From the NCBI RefSeq assembly GCF_029910235.1, contig NZ_CP112874.1, forward strand, positions 1,798,001 to 1,862,000: a DNA stretch of 64,000 nucleotides. Reading direction: 5' to 3'. This stretch comes from Pseudanabaena galeata CCNP1313 (lineage in GTDB: Bacteria > Cyanobacteriota > Cyanobacteriia > Pseudanabaenales > Pseudanabaenaceae). Positions 36,512-45,065 of the stretch are shown here, in pieces. The position numbers were made by a program, and so were the translations under genes. Below the pieces are notes generated by a model. That model ran no database searches, was not told the origin of the DNA, and was given only the letters and a program-made list of their open reading frames with translations. The number at the start of each line of letters is the position of its first letter. Within the stretch, counting starts at the first letter, position 1.

Positions 36512-37105
36512 ATGAGATTAAATTCGTGTAAACTCTTTCTCTTGTCGATGATTGGTAGCTCTCTTAGCTCTATATTTTTGGCTCATCCTGCGATCGCTCA
36601 AGTTGCCGAAGTCCCTAGCCCTAAGCCCAATGGCGACTTTAGCACGGCTTTTCAACGTGGTAATCGAGGTTTCTATACGATTAATAAATGGTTAGTCGTG
36701 CAGTCAGCAGGATCTGGTGCAGAAGACTATGCCTTAAATTGTCGCTATACACCGAATGGACAGATTAGGTCGCAAATCCTCAGAGGAGCGATCATTACTG
36801 CGGTTTTTAAGGAACCTGTAAATTTAGGTCGCCCAGAGCCTCCTGATGCTGCCACTGATGCGATCGTTTTAGATAGCGAAGGTTCTCCTTGGCTGCGTGT
36901 TCAAGGGTCCCAGAATGAATTAGCCTATCCAGTCAAACCTGCAAGTTTTGAGCAATTAGGAGAATGCTACGTCAAAGCAAATTTGAAGTACATAGCTCCG
37001 ATCAATCCCGAATCTGTGATTGCTTACAACAGAGAATCGCTTACATACTGTAAGAATCAGTCCTTGTATTGCCAACCTAAACTTTCAAAATGGCTATCGT
37101 TGTAA
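36512..37105 (+). CDS. Secreted protein of unknown function
   Basis: 197 residues with a signal peptide (about 1-29: LFLLSMIGSSLSSIFLAHPA, cleavage near AIA-QV). The mature part has three or four cysteines and a beta-rich look (LRVQGSQNELAYPVKPASFE), perhaps an SH3-like fold. I do not recognise a named family. It probably acts in the periplasm. Confidence 0.7.
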   Translation: MRLNSCKLFLLSMIGSSLSSIFLAHPAIAQVAEVPSPKPNGDFSTAFQRGNRGFYTINKWLVVQSAGSGAEDYALNCRYTPNGQIRSQILRGAIITAVFKEPVNLGRPEPPDAATDAIVLDSEGSPWLRVQGSQNELAYPVKPASFEQLGECYVKANLKYIAPINPESVIAYNRESLTYCKNQSLYCQPKLSKWLSL

Positions 37106-37662
37106 GCGATTAGCTTAGAGCTAGTTTGAGAAGTATCCTAGCTAGTAAGTAGCTATAGCAATGCAATAGATAGGACAAATCAAAACCCAAAAGATGAGTG
37201 GCGGCGCTACTTGTTTTTTGGGTATTACAGCGCTTTGCGCTCAAAACCCAACCAAAAAATTTTGTCTGTCACAGCTTTATAGCACTTTTCAAAATTTTTC
37301 TGGATTTTCACTCATAGCAAAGCGCTCTATGCTATTGTGACTATGGGAATAGGTAAAAAATTTAACCAATTTAACAAGTACCTGCTTGGAAGTAGTCTTT
37401 AGCGACTATATTCTTAAGCTCATGTTTTGTCTAAAAATTTCGTATGTCAGGGAATAGGCGCATCAGATTGCACAATCAAATATTTGAAGATCGAATTGAG
37501 CGATCGCCTTTTCTTTGCATATTTTAAAAATGCTTCATTATTCATGCTCCCCCATGAAAATGAAGCAGGTCGTAAGGCGCAGTTGTCCACCGCTACATAC
37601 TGAGATATCTGTGCCTTGCTTTTGCTTTCGATATTACAGTGCTTTGCGCTGTAATATCCAAT

Positions 37663-37694
37663 AAAAAAGGTCAGCGCTAGCGCTGACCTTTTTT
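37663..37694. terminator. Bidirectional terminator-like palindrome
   Basis: Stem GGTCAGCGCTAGCGCTGACC with AAAAAA before and TTTTTT after. It abuts the left end of the 113-bp repeat. Confidence 0.7.
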
Positions 37695-37807
37695 AACGTC
37701 AGTTCGACGAAAGCGAAAAATGGTAAGAATTGCTAAGCGATTCTTACCATTTTTCGCCATTTGCGGCGTGCTTCGCACGCCGCAAATGGCTATATCGAAC
37801 TCACGTT
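37695..37807 (-). mobile_element. 113-bp double-hairpin MITE, copy 3
   Basis: Complete element in the orientation opposite to 19039-19151, with ends AACGTCAGTTCGA and TCGAACTCACGTT and the same length. Flanks are T-rich on both sides (TTTTTT left, TTTTT right), compatible with a target duplication but too simple to prove it. Confidence 0.85.
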
Positions 37808-37810
37808 TTT

Positions 37811-38461
37811 TTATGTGAAGAATCCAGACAAATCATAGAGACGACGAAGAATAGCCATAATTTTTTTATCGTAATTGGTATCTTCCGCCCAACGTCCTGA
37901 AAGCTGACTTAGCAATGGCGCAGTACCACGTTTGACAAGACTAAACCTTGGATCAACTAGCGGCTGTACCAAGGGTTTGGTGGTGGCATAGGCTTTGAGA
38001 TGTTGGATCTGCGCCCTGACCCCGATGCGCCGATCGCTAAAGCTATCACCTCTAACGCCATTACCGATCGCCCCTATACCAGCAAAATTATTTTGTTCAG
38101 GTTTAACATCCCCACCAAATTGGAGGAACCCAGTTTCTAAACACATCTGACAAAATGCGATGTCATAGTTAACGCCCTCGATCGCGGCTTCTTCACGATA
38201 GATTGCGGGTAAGTCACCATAGAGATTTAAAGGCGCTTTATTGAGCCTTAGAAGTCGTAAAAGTTGAACTTCGGAGGTACTACCATCGCCCATGATCCGA
38301 TCCATGCTACCCGTGAGGACACGGGAACATAATTTTTCGCGACTAGATGCTTGGGTATTTACTAAAGCATTTTGGGCTTGAACAGAATTTTGACCGAGAC
38401 GATCCAACGTAAATAATGCGATCGCCCCAGCCCCAAATTGAAGAAACTGCTTTCTTCTCAT
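37811..38461 (-). CDS. Glucosaminidase-domain (GH73-like) protein with signal peptide
   Basis: 216 residues. The N-terminal MRRKQFLQFGAGAIALFTLD looks like a twin-arginine-type or Sec signal. The rest matches the mannosyl-glycoprotein endo-beta-N-acetylglucosaminidase (FlgJ-like) domain: IAFCQMCLETGFLQFGGDVK with the catalytic Glu in CLETG, NNFAGIGAIGNG and VRAQIQHLKAYA. It would cut peptidoglycan glycan strands in the periplasm. Its stop is 3 bases from the end of a 113-bp repeat. Confidence 0.83.
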   Translation of the reverse strand: MRRKQFLQFGAGAIALFTLDRLGQNSVQAQNALVNTQASSREKLCSRVLTGSMDRIMGDGSTSEVQLLRLLRLNKAPLNLYGDLPAIYREEAAIEGVNYDIAFCQMCLETGFLQFGGDVKPEQNNFAGIGAIGNGVRGDSFSDRRIGVRAQIQHLKAYATTKPLVQPLVDPRFSLVKRGTAPLLSQLSGRWAEDTNYDKKIMAILRRLYDLSGFFT

Positions 38462-38500
38462 AACTGTTCTGTTTTATCTAAATTAATAGTTGATCTTGTT

Positions 38501-38606
38501 GTAAGTAGCTCACCATAATTACAACCTAAAACCAGAAGCTGTCCCGCCCGCTACGCAGGCGGGACAGCTTTCTAGGTTTTTAGTTTACTTATGCCTAGCT
38601 ACTTAA
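38501..38606 (-). repeat. 105-bp palindromic element, copy 2
   Basis: Inverted relative to 18738-18842; GTAAGTAGCTCACCATAAT to ATGCCTAGCTACTTA with the stem AGCTGTCCCGCCCGC. Its right end overlaps the stop codon of the small peptide gene. Confidence 0.75.
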
Positions 38607-38767
38607 TAAACGTTAAGTAAATTTTGTGGTTTTTGACAAGGGGGATTTGACGGATATTGAGTTCTGGGGTCATTGCAACTGCGCGGGTCTTGGGAGTAGG
38701 CTGATGCACTGGAAATAAATGGCATTAACAAAGCGGAAACGGAAAGAACAGACAGTAAAAACTTCAT
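38603..38767 (-). CDS. Small secreted peptide (54 residues)
   Basis: ATG at 38767-38765 opens a 54-codon frame with a classic signal peptide, MKFLLSVLSVSALLMPFISS followed by ASA-YSQ as cleavage site, and a short mature part with two cysteines (DPRSCNDPRTQYPSNPPCQK). Composition and signal make chance unlikely. I know no homologue; a cell-surface or signalling peptide is conceivable. The stop lies in the repeat at 38501-38606. Confidence 0.6.
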   Translation of the reverse strand: MKFLLSVLSVSALLMPFISSASAYSQDPRSCNDPRTQYPSNPPCQKPQNLLNVY

Positions 38768-38826
38768 GGTTTTAACCTTGGTTGTAAATGAGTTAACTAT
38801 GATAAAAAACTAAATATCTAAAGAAT

Positions 38827-39213
38827 TTAACAGGCTTTTTGCTTGAGGAAATTCGGTATATCAAGCCCAGCTTGATTAGTAGCCTGCGAATTGCCTGTGT
38901 AGAGAAGGCTTTCAGAAACAGCAGAGATTATTTCTGGGTCTTGAGTTGAGACTTTAGCTAAGTCCAGAAACAAGCTCTCGATCATCTGCATTGACTCAAT
39001 GACGCGATGCTTGATCTTGATGCGATCGGTGGCTGACCAAAAGGATTGAGACTCGTCAATCGAACAGTCCGTCATCAATAGCTCAATCTCATCTAGTAAA
39101 TGATTTAGAGGGCGATCGCAGTTTTGCTGTAGATCATCTTCAGGCTGCTGCACCAACCGAGGCTGAAAATGATGGGTATAGATGGGCGGCGTGGGGAAAG
39201 CATCACTTTGCAT
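38827..39213 (-). CDS. Hypothetical protein, paralogue of the upstream gene
   Basis: 128 residues, cytoplasmic, helical centre LNHLLDEIELLMTDCSIDES followed by SFWSATDRIKI. The same pattern is present in the upstream gene (LLHEIEAFLLACTYEEMCSF-WNA), so the two are diverged tandem duplicates, 10 bases apart and cotranscribed. Function unknown. Confidence 0.65.
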   Translation of the reverse strand: MQSDAFPTPPIYTHHFQPRLVQQPEDDLQQNCDRPLNHLLDEIELLMTDCSIDESQSFWSATDRIKIKHRVIESMQMIESLFLDLAKVSTQDPEIISAVSESLLYTGNSQATNQAGLDIPNFLKQKAC

Positions 39214-39223
39214 ATGTCCTCCC

Positions 39224-39628
39224 TTATCGCTGTGTTACTAAGTGAGGATAAACATGATGCGTGCAGCGATCGGCTCTTTCAGCCAAATGCTTAGATAGGT
39301 GCATCTGGGGGTAGGGCAAATCTGCTAGCACCTCTAAAATGCGGCAAAAATCTCGCTGTTGCCTTCTACCATTGAGGAACTGCGGCATTTCCGATGAATT
39401 AGAGTTTTTTTGCAAGTATTGGCGCAAATTGGCGATCGCATTCCAAAAGCTACACATTTCCTCATAGGTACAAGCCAGTAAAAACGCTTCGATTTCATGC
39501 AGTAGCTGCGAAAAGCGATCGGCAATACTGGGTCGAATCGCAAACTGTGATCTTAGGGGCGATCTTTCGCTTGGGTGACTCGGTATTAATCTAAGGTGAC
39601 GTTGGGGCAAATGATGGGGTGCGCTCAT
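39224..39628 (-). CDS. Hypothetical protein, paralogue of the downstream gene
   Basis: 134 residues, basic N-terminus rich in His and Pro (PHHLPQRHLRLIPSHPSERS), then the shared helical block FSQLLHEIEAFLLACTYEEM-CSFWNAI. It is the first gene of a two-gene unit. No known family; a cyanobacterial lineage-specific protein is likely. Confidence 0.65.
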   Translation of the reverse strand: MSAPHHLPQRHLRLIPSHPSERSPLRSQFAIRPSIADRFSQLLHEIEAFLLACTYEEMCSFWNAIANLRQYLQKNSNSSEMPQFLNGRRQQRDFCRILEVLADLPYPQMHLSKHLAERADRCTHHVYPHLVTQR

Positions 39629-40510
39629 GTTTCAAGGCCTCTGTTTGTGAGGTTATATGAGGAAAAGTCGTTTTTTGTCGGAAAACATTATTTCCCTATT
39701 GCTATATGCACTTACCAGTGATACAAGAGTTAAATATTCTTTATGTGAGGATAAGTGAGTTTAGCGGTCACAGGTTGATTGAAGTTGTATAAATCAACTG
39801 CAATAGCCCTTGTTGACAAACACAATACAGTTCAAATTTCAATTTGCACACCAGAAAAAATAGTATTTTTTGTCAGTAAATACATGAATAAAGCCCAGAA
39901 TACTAATTAGTAAGATTCTGAATTCTTTGTATTTATCTAATACAAAAATAGTTCACTACTTAATAAGTAGTTTAGAAGTTGTATTTGTATTAGCCTGAAA
40001 AAATAATTTTCATTTAAAAGTCGCCAATCAAGTCGCTAGTATGTTGTAAAAAGTCAAAACAAGATCTTTAAATATTTTGTTTGTAAAAACAAGATTTTAA
40101 GATAAATTTGTCTGCGAGTATGGATTAGCCAATACCTACAAGGCTCTATTTATGTAGATATATCAGAAAAGACAAGAAAAAATTGGTGCATATCCAAGCC
40201 AATGTCAGACTAAATCAGGATTTAGGAAAAAGCTGGATAAATCCATTGCAAATACAAAAATATATGTTATTTATCTAACGTGAAAAAACAAGAATATGTT
40301 GATTTAATTATCTGCAATTGCTGTAATTAGTCATTATAAAAATGTGGCTCATTAAATTGCTAGATAAATTTAGATCACAAGTAGATCGCAAGACAAATTC
40401 AAACAAATGTAAAACATTTATTTGAATTCTAAAGTTTGAATTCTAAAGTTAATCCAACTTTTGCATTACTAATCCGATACCGAGACATTAAATTGAGAGG
40501 AGTTACGACC
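39629..40510. other. Long AT-rich intergenic region before the NB-ARC gene
   Basis: About 880 bases without a credible gene or repeat family member, unusual in this window. It must contain the promoters of two divergent units. A 14-bp tandem duplication, TTTGAATTCTAAAG twice, is at 40421-40448. Confidence 0.6.
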
Positions 40511-42637
40511 ATGACTACGATGACTATTGAAGACGCGATCGCAATTGTTGATACAGCCCTACAGCACAAGCGCTTGAGTAATATTCAGGAGCAAGTATTT
40601 CGCCAAACATGGGATGGCAAGACTTATGCTGAGATTGCGGAGACTTGCGGATACGATTCTTCTTATATTCGTGACGTGGGTTATCGTCTGTGGAAAATCT
40701 TGTCCGATGGCTTGGGAGAACGGGTGACTAAGCACAATCTTCAAGTCGTAGTGCGGACTCAAGCCAAGAATTTTCAGGTTAAGGCAACTCAACAGGAGTC
40801 AAATCAGACGAGCGCTCACAATCCTCACAACCCTTTGAGTCTCGTCAATCCTCACAATCCTGAGTCGATTGCTACCGAACTAAATACCAAGCGCTGTGAC
40901 TGGGGCAATGCGATTGATACTTCAATTTTTTATGGTCGTACCGAAGAACTTAGCAGGGTCAAAAGTTGGGTGATTGACGATCGCTGCCGACTTTTAGGGG
41001 TATTCGGTATGGGTGGTATTGGTAAAACCGCTTTTGCCACAAAGCTTGCTGAACAGGTGCAGTCAGAATTTACATTAATTGCTTGGAAATCCCTACGCAA
41101 TGCGCCCACTGTAGAAACAATGCTTGCCGAATTGGTCAGCTTTTTGACCAACCAAGCGATCGCTACTTTGCCCCAAGATTTAAACAGTCTCTTGGGTATG
41201 TTCATTCCTGCCTTGAAGCAATCACGCTGCTTGATCGTGTTGGACAATGTGGAATCAATCCTACGCAGTGGCGAAACCACAGGACAATATAGTGAAGGTT
41301 ATGAAGGCTATGGCGAATTATTCCGTCAAGTTGGTGAAGTACGTCATCAAAGTTGCTTGATTTTGACTAGTCGCGAAAAACCCCATGATGTATTGCCTCC
41401 CGATAGCAGCGATCTCATGGTACGTTCTCTGCAATTAACAGGGCTAAAGGAAGAAGCGCGGCAAATGTTTCAGCCAGAATTGGCGATCGCCCCTGCAACT
41501 CGTAAATTGATCGATTTCTACTGTGGAAATCCTCTTGCCCTGACAGTGGTATCACGTTCGATTAACAGCATGTTCGATGGTGACATCCAAGAATTTCTCG
41601 ATCAAGATGCCAATGTGTTTGGCGATATTCGTTATCTCCTCGATCAACAATATGGTCGCCTTTCAGAACGCGAGCAACAGGTCATGTATTGGCTAGCGAT
41701 CGAGCGCGAACCCATCACCACCGACAATCTACGTCAAGACATCGTGCCAATGGTTTCCAAATCCCAAATTTTGGAATCAGTGATTTCTCTACGCTGGCGA
41801 TCTCTAATTGAGAAGAATGCCAATAGCTTCACGCAGCAGCCTGTGGTAATGGAATATATGACCGATCGCTTGATCGATATGGCTTACAACGCGGCGATCG
41901 AGCGTAGTCCTGAATTCTTGATGAGCTATGCCCTCGTTCAACATCGCGCCGAAGACTATATTCGCGAAACTCAGATTCGTTATATTTTGCAACCTCTGAC
42001 CAATCGCCTCTTGGCGCACTATGGCAGTGTCGATACTTTACAACGTGAATTGCATAGCTTACTTGAGACTTTGCGCGATCACCAAACAGCGATCGGCTAT
42101 GCCCAAGGCAATATCATGAATCTCCTGCGGGCTTCGCAAACCGATCTCACTAAAAGCTTTTGTCGTTTCCCTGAAAGGGTGACAGAGCATTCTGATCTAC
42201 AAATTTTAGGGAGATTGCTCGAAAGCGATCGCGCTGGCGGACTTGCCACATGGGATCACCGCATTCCTTGGGCAAATAATCCCCTCGCTCAACAGACTTC
42301 CGAATCCAAAACCCAGATCCGCAGCAAAAATCTCTACTACCAATGGACAGAAGGTTCTCTCGAACAGTTGCAACAGGAACTGAAGCAACAACCCAAATTC
42401 CGCAAGAAATATCATGCTTGGTTAAATGAGACAGAATTTGCAGCGATCGATGCTGATTTTGAAGCCGTAAAAATTACCGACACGCTCAATCAACCCGTTG
42501 ATGCCAGATTGGTTTTCATTAATGAGGTCAACATTGTTGAGCCTCCTGTCGGACTGCCAACACCTAGCGATCGCCGCGCCCAAGCCAGAAAACAAAAGCA
42601 AGATTTGCGAGCCAATCGCTCTAAGCGACTCGGCTAA
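40511..42637 (+). CDS. NB-ARC STAND NTPase with vMAP-type N-terminal domain
   Basis: 708 residues from ATG at 40511, preceded by GAGAGGAG. The N-terminal 85 residues (EDAIAIVDTALQHKRLSNIQ, VFRQTWDGKTYAEIAE) match the helical domain typical of cyanobacterial STAND proteins. NB-ARC domain from about 137: Walker A GMGGIGKT (166-173), Walker B CLIVLDNVES, the TSRE sensor, and GNPLALTVV. The C-terminal 250 residues have neither WD40 nor TPR repeats; they end in a basic tail. STAND NTPases act as switch platforms in signalling or antiphage defence. The effector and sensor are not obvious. Confidence 0.88.
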   Translation: MTTMTIEDAIAIVDTALQHKRLSNIQEQVFRQTWDGKTYAEIAETCGYDSSYIRDVGYRLWKILSDGLGERVTKHNLQVVVRTQAKNFQVKATQQESNQTSAHNPHNPLSLVNPHNPESIATELNTKRCDWGNAIDTSIFYGRTEELSRVKSWVIDDRCRLLGVFGMGGIGKTAFATKLAEQVQSEFTLIAWKSLRNAPTVETMLAELVSFLTNQAIATLPQDLNSLLGMFIPALKQSRCLIVLDNVESILRSGETTGQYSEGYEGYGELFRQVGEVRHQSCLILTSREKPHDVLPPDSSDLMVRSLQLTGLKEEARQMFQPELAIAPATRKLIDFYCGNPLALTVVSRSINSMFDGDIQEFLDQDANVFGDIRYLLDQQYGRLSEREQQVMYWLAIEREPITTDNLRQDIVPMVSKSQILESVISLRWRSLIEKNANSFTQQPVVMEYMTDRLIDMAYNAAIERSPEFLMSYALVQHRAEDYIRETQIRYILQPLTNRLLAHYGSVDTLQRELHSLLETLRDHQTAIGYAQGNIMNLLRASQTDLTKSFCRFPERVTEHSDLQILGRLLESDRAGGLATWDHRIPWANNPLAQQTSESKTQIRSKNLYYQWTEGSLEQLQQELKQQPKFRKKYHAWLNETEFAAIDADFEAVKITDTLNQPVDARLVFINEVNIVEPPVGLPTPSDRRAQARKQKQDLRANRSKRLG

Positions 42638-42672
42638 ATAAAAAAGCTTCCTTTTGGGAAGCTTTTTTATTT
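42636..42672 (+). terminator. Intrinsic terminator of the NB-ARC gene
   Basis: AAAAAAGCTTCC, loop TTTT, GGAAGCTTTTTT immediately at the stop codon. The T-rich tail is the insertion target of MITE copy D. Confidence 0.85.
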
Positions 42673-42673
42673 A

Positions 42674-42994
42674 CTGGTGTTACGTGGAAGGAATTCCTGC
42701 GATCATCAAGGTTGGGGGCTGGCACGGGGGCACAGCCCCTACAGTTTCTAAAATTGTACAGGTAGGGGGAATTCCTGCGATCATCAAGGTTGGGGGCTGG
42801 CACGGGGGCACAGCCCCTACAGTTTCTAAAATTGTACAGGTAGGGGGAATTCCTGCGATCATCAAGGTTGGGGGCTGGCACGGGGGCACAGCCCCTACAG
42901 TTTCTAAAATTGTACAGGTAGGGGCAATGCCCCCGTGCTTGCCCTGTCACGCTAGCAGTAGAAGATTCATCATCTGCGTTCCACGTAACATCAG
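42674..42994. mobile_element. 164-bp MITE family, copy D, enlarged to 321 bp
   Basis: Ends CTGGTGTTACGTGGAA and TTCCACGTAACATCAG with direct flanking repeats TTATTTA at 42667-42673 and 42995-43001. The interior contains three tandem 78-bp units where other copies have one. The right duplication includes the stop codon of the SDR gene. Confidence 0.9.
42691..42924. repeat. Three tandem 78-bp units inside MITE copy D
   Basis: Units start at 42691, 42769 and 42847 with GAATTCCTGCGATCATCAAG and are essentially identical. Because 78 is a multiple of three they create artefactual repeat-peptide frames on both strands. Confidence 0.93.
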
Positions 42995-43930
42995 TTATTT
43001 AACCTCTTTAAGTAAATTTGCTAGACGGGGATACTTAGAAACTAGACCGAAAGTTTCGGGAGAAACAACATCATAGGTGAAGTGACGCTGGGCAATGCAG
43101 AAACGATCCCACTCAGCAACTTCAATGCGGAATAGTTTGATCACCGTATCCACTAGCCACGGAGTTAATTCAAACTGCCAGCCCACTTTTAAGTTCAAAT
43201 GTTCGCAGAATTGTGTAATTAAATCCTGTACAGTTAAACGCTGCATTCCTAAAACCAGACGGGCGGGGGATGTGGGTACTGAGGTAGCCGTGAGCAAATG
43301 TGTAACGATTTGAGCGATATCGATCGCATGGACAAAATGGAAACTACCGTCTGTTTTTAAAAATCTCGCATAGGGTACATATTTGAGAATGTCTTTGAGT
43401 CCCTTGGAAAGATGGGAATAGGGCTTATCCGCAGCACCACCAAAAACAAGAGTAGGAAAAACAGTAATTAGGCGATCGCGAATAATTGAATTTTCTAGAG
43501 TCTCTAGACAAGAGTGTTTGGAAGCGATGTAAGCTGTGCCAATTTCCCCTGCTTCGTGAATAATTTGATTATGAGAATCGAGAATGCTAGCGGTGGAGAA
43601 ATAGATCGCCCGTTCGCATACCTGTGGATCGAGCATTGAAAACAGTTCAATGGTTTTATCGCGATTAACGATAAAGGCTTCTTCCCCACCCCAACCTGCG
43701 GCTGTACTCACCACAAATTCCATTGTCCGCAGCAAGTCTTTATGATTACCGATATTCTGCATTGAATCTTCGATTACATGTACATTCGGGCGATCGCTGA
43801 GGCTGATTTGTAATTTGCGGCGATCGCGTACTAGCAGATATAGCTCATAGTCAGTTTTTGCTAAGAGTTCTTCAATCAAATAATGTCCAACACAACCACT
43901 CGCACCTGTAATAAAAACTTTTTTTGGCAT
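42995..43930 (-). CDS. NAD-dependent epimerase/SDR family protein
   Basis: 311 residues, extended SDR Rossmann fold: VFITGASGCVGHYLIEELLA at the N-terminus (nucleotide-binding Gly motif), STAAGWGGEE, and the active-site region TAYIASKHSCLE with Tyr-x3-Lys. Relatives act on nucleotide sugars, flavonoids or similar; the substrate is unknown. The last codons and TAA stop (42997-42995) reach into the target duplication of MITE D. Confidence 0.85.
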   Translation of the reverse strand: MPKKVFITGASGCVGHYLIEELLAKTDYELYLLVRDRRKLQISLSDRPNVHVIEDSMQNIGNHKDLLRTMEFVVSTAAGWGGEEAFIVNRDKTIELFSMLDPQVCERAIYFSTASILDSHNQIIHEAGEIGTAYIASKHSCLETLENSIIRDRLITVFPTLVFGGAADKPYSHLSKGLKDILKYVPYARFLKTDGSFHFVHAIDIAQIVTHLLTATSVPTSPARLVLGMQRLTVQDLITQFCEHLNLKVGWQFELTPWLVDTVIKLFRIEVAEWDRFCIAQRHFTYDVVSPETFGLVSKYPRLANLLKEVK

Positions 43931-43964
43931 TCTCTTAATAGCTCTTAGATTTTAATAATGGATA

Positions 43965-44016
43965 ATCAAGTCATTGCTAAGCAATGACTTGATTGCTGAC
44001 TTGATTGCTGACTTGA
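43965..44016. repeat. Hairpin and 12-bp tandem repeat before SDR gene
   Basis: ATCAAGTCATTGC and its mirror form a stem (43965-43993), followed by GATTGCTGACTT repeated directly. It ends at the stop of the pilin-like gene and may serve as terminator. Confidence 0.65.
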
Positions 44017-44970
44017 TTACTGTCGTGAAAGATTGATATATCCTTCAGGACAAGTTGGGTCAGAAGATAGTTTAAATTTGGGAGGCATTCTACGGGTTGG
44101 CTTTAGACTTTCACAGATGAGGGAGAGAGAAATATCCTCATTCATTTCAGATGACTTTGTGATGTAAACTAAGCCAGTATAGGATTTTAAATTATCTACT
44201 TTAGCCAAAGCCGTTGTTTGCACGGCTTTTTTGTTATCCAAAACCACAATTTGATATTTGTAGTTTTCGGATTCAGACCCGATTCCTAAACCTAGATCCT
44301 TCAGTTTGTTAGTAAAGTACTCTTTTTCTAAAAAGAACGCTTGATGACCTCGATTTATAGCTCCAATATATGTCTCGCCTTCCCTTTGCATTGCAAGCGA
44401 TGCGGGAGAAACTGAACTTGGGAATTCGATGTTTGCATCAAGTTTGGAGTCAGTAGAAATGCGAGTTAGTCGAAACATATTCGGCATCAGCACAGTACCG
44501 ACAATATTAGGTAAATTACCTAAAGAGCTTGCATACTGCATTGCCGCAGGTACAATTAATTGCTGGATAATTAGTTGCCCTTTCGAGTTAAACGAAAAAG
44601 TTGTTCGGGAACCAAAACTACCCTGAAAAACATCTAGATATGTCTGTCCATCCAAAGAATTAATTTGATATTCAGATGCAACTCCGATCTTTCTAGTCGG
44701 ATGAATCAGATAAAGCTTGCCGTCAGGCGTAAATACCATAGTGAGAGGCTCTGATTCATTGTTTGGCTCTGTTAGTCGCCATGTGCCAAACAATTTCTGG
44801 GCTTCAGCAGGTAGCTCGACTGGCTCAGCCGCGAGCGCCTGACTGAGGGGAGCTAAACTATCACGGGGCATAGCCAATAATGCAGTATTTACACCAATAG
44901 CGATCGCGAGAGTGATCATTAATTGATTCAGCCAGCGATGGGATGAGATTTTAAAGAGAAGATATTGCAT
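44017..44970 (-). CDS. Type IV pilin-like G/H family protein
   Basis: 317 residues with an N-terminal membrane or signal segment (LMITLAIAIGVNTALLAMPR). A beta-rich domain (about 58-175, FGTWRLTEPNNESEPLTMVF) is followed by the cyanobacterial pilin-like G/H domain from about 190 (ETYIGAINRGHQAFFLEKEY, LKDLGLGIGSESENYKYQI). The hydrophobic pilin N-terminal helix with its prepilin peptidase site is absent, so it is a secreted pilin-domain protein rather than a canonical pilin. Confidence 0.75.
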   Translation of the reverse strand: MQYLLFKISSHRWLNQLMITLAIAIGVNTALLAMPRDSLAPLSQALAAEPVELPAEAQKLFGTWRLTEPNNESEPLTMVFTPDGKLYLIHPTRKIGVASEYQINSLDGQTYLDVFQGSFGSRTTFSFNSKGQLIIQQLIVPAAMQYASSLGNLPNIVGTVLMPNMFRLTRISTDSKLDANIEFPSSVSPASLAMQREGETYIGAINRGHQAFFLEKEYFTNKLKDLGLGIGSESENYKYQIVVLDNKKAVQTTALAKVDNLKSYTGLVYITKSSEMNEDISLSLICESLKPTRRMPPKFKLSSDPTCPEGYINLSRQ

Positions 44971-44999
44971 AAGTACTAATTATATCTACAGTAGGGCAT

Positions 45000-45065
45000 A
45001 AGAAATGGCATAGCCATTTCTTAATTTAATATAAATTCACCAAAGTGAACCAACACTTTCGTGAA
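45000..45065. repeat. Degraded two-hairpin repeat
   Basis: AAGAAATGGCATAGCCATTTCTT followed by a CACCAAAGTGAACCAACACTTT-type partial hairpin; related to 18639-18735 and adjoining the recN stop. Confidence 0.65.

Larger units (their letters stand above)
37106..37810. other. Intergenic region with hairpins
   Basis: No supported gene. Hairpins: 37631-37657 (ATATTACAGTGC mirrored), a perfect 32-bp palindrome at 37663-37694 (AAAAAAGGTCAGCGCT mirrored) that would terminate in both directions, and a full 113-bp repeat. Degenerate GCGGCGC/GGGTTTT fragments lie at 37185-37260. Confidence 0.65.

Noticed and set aside
42621-43076. Open frames on both strands with repeated 26-residue peptides
   Set aside because: They are produced by the three 78-bp tandem units inside MITE copy D; 78 is divisible by three, so any open frame repeats. 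No start signals or homologous domains.
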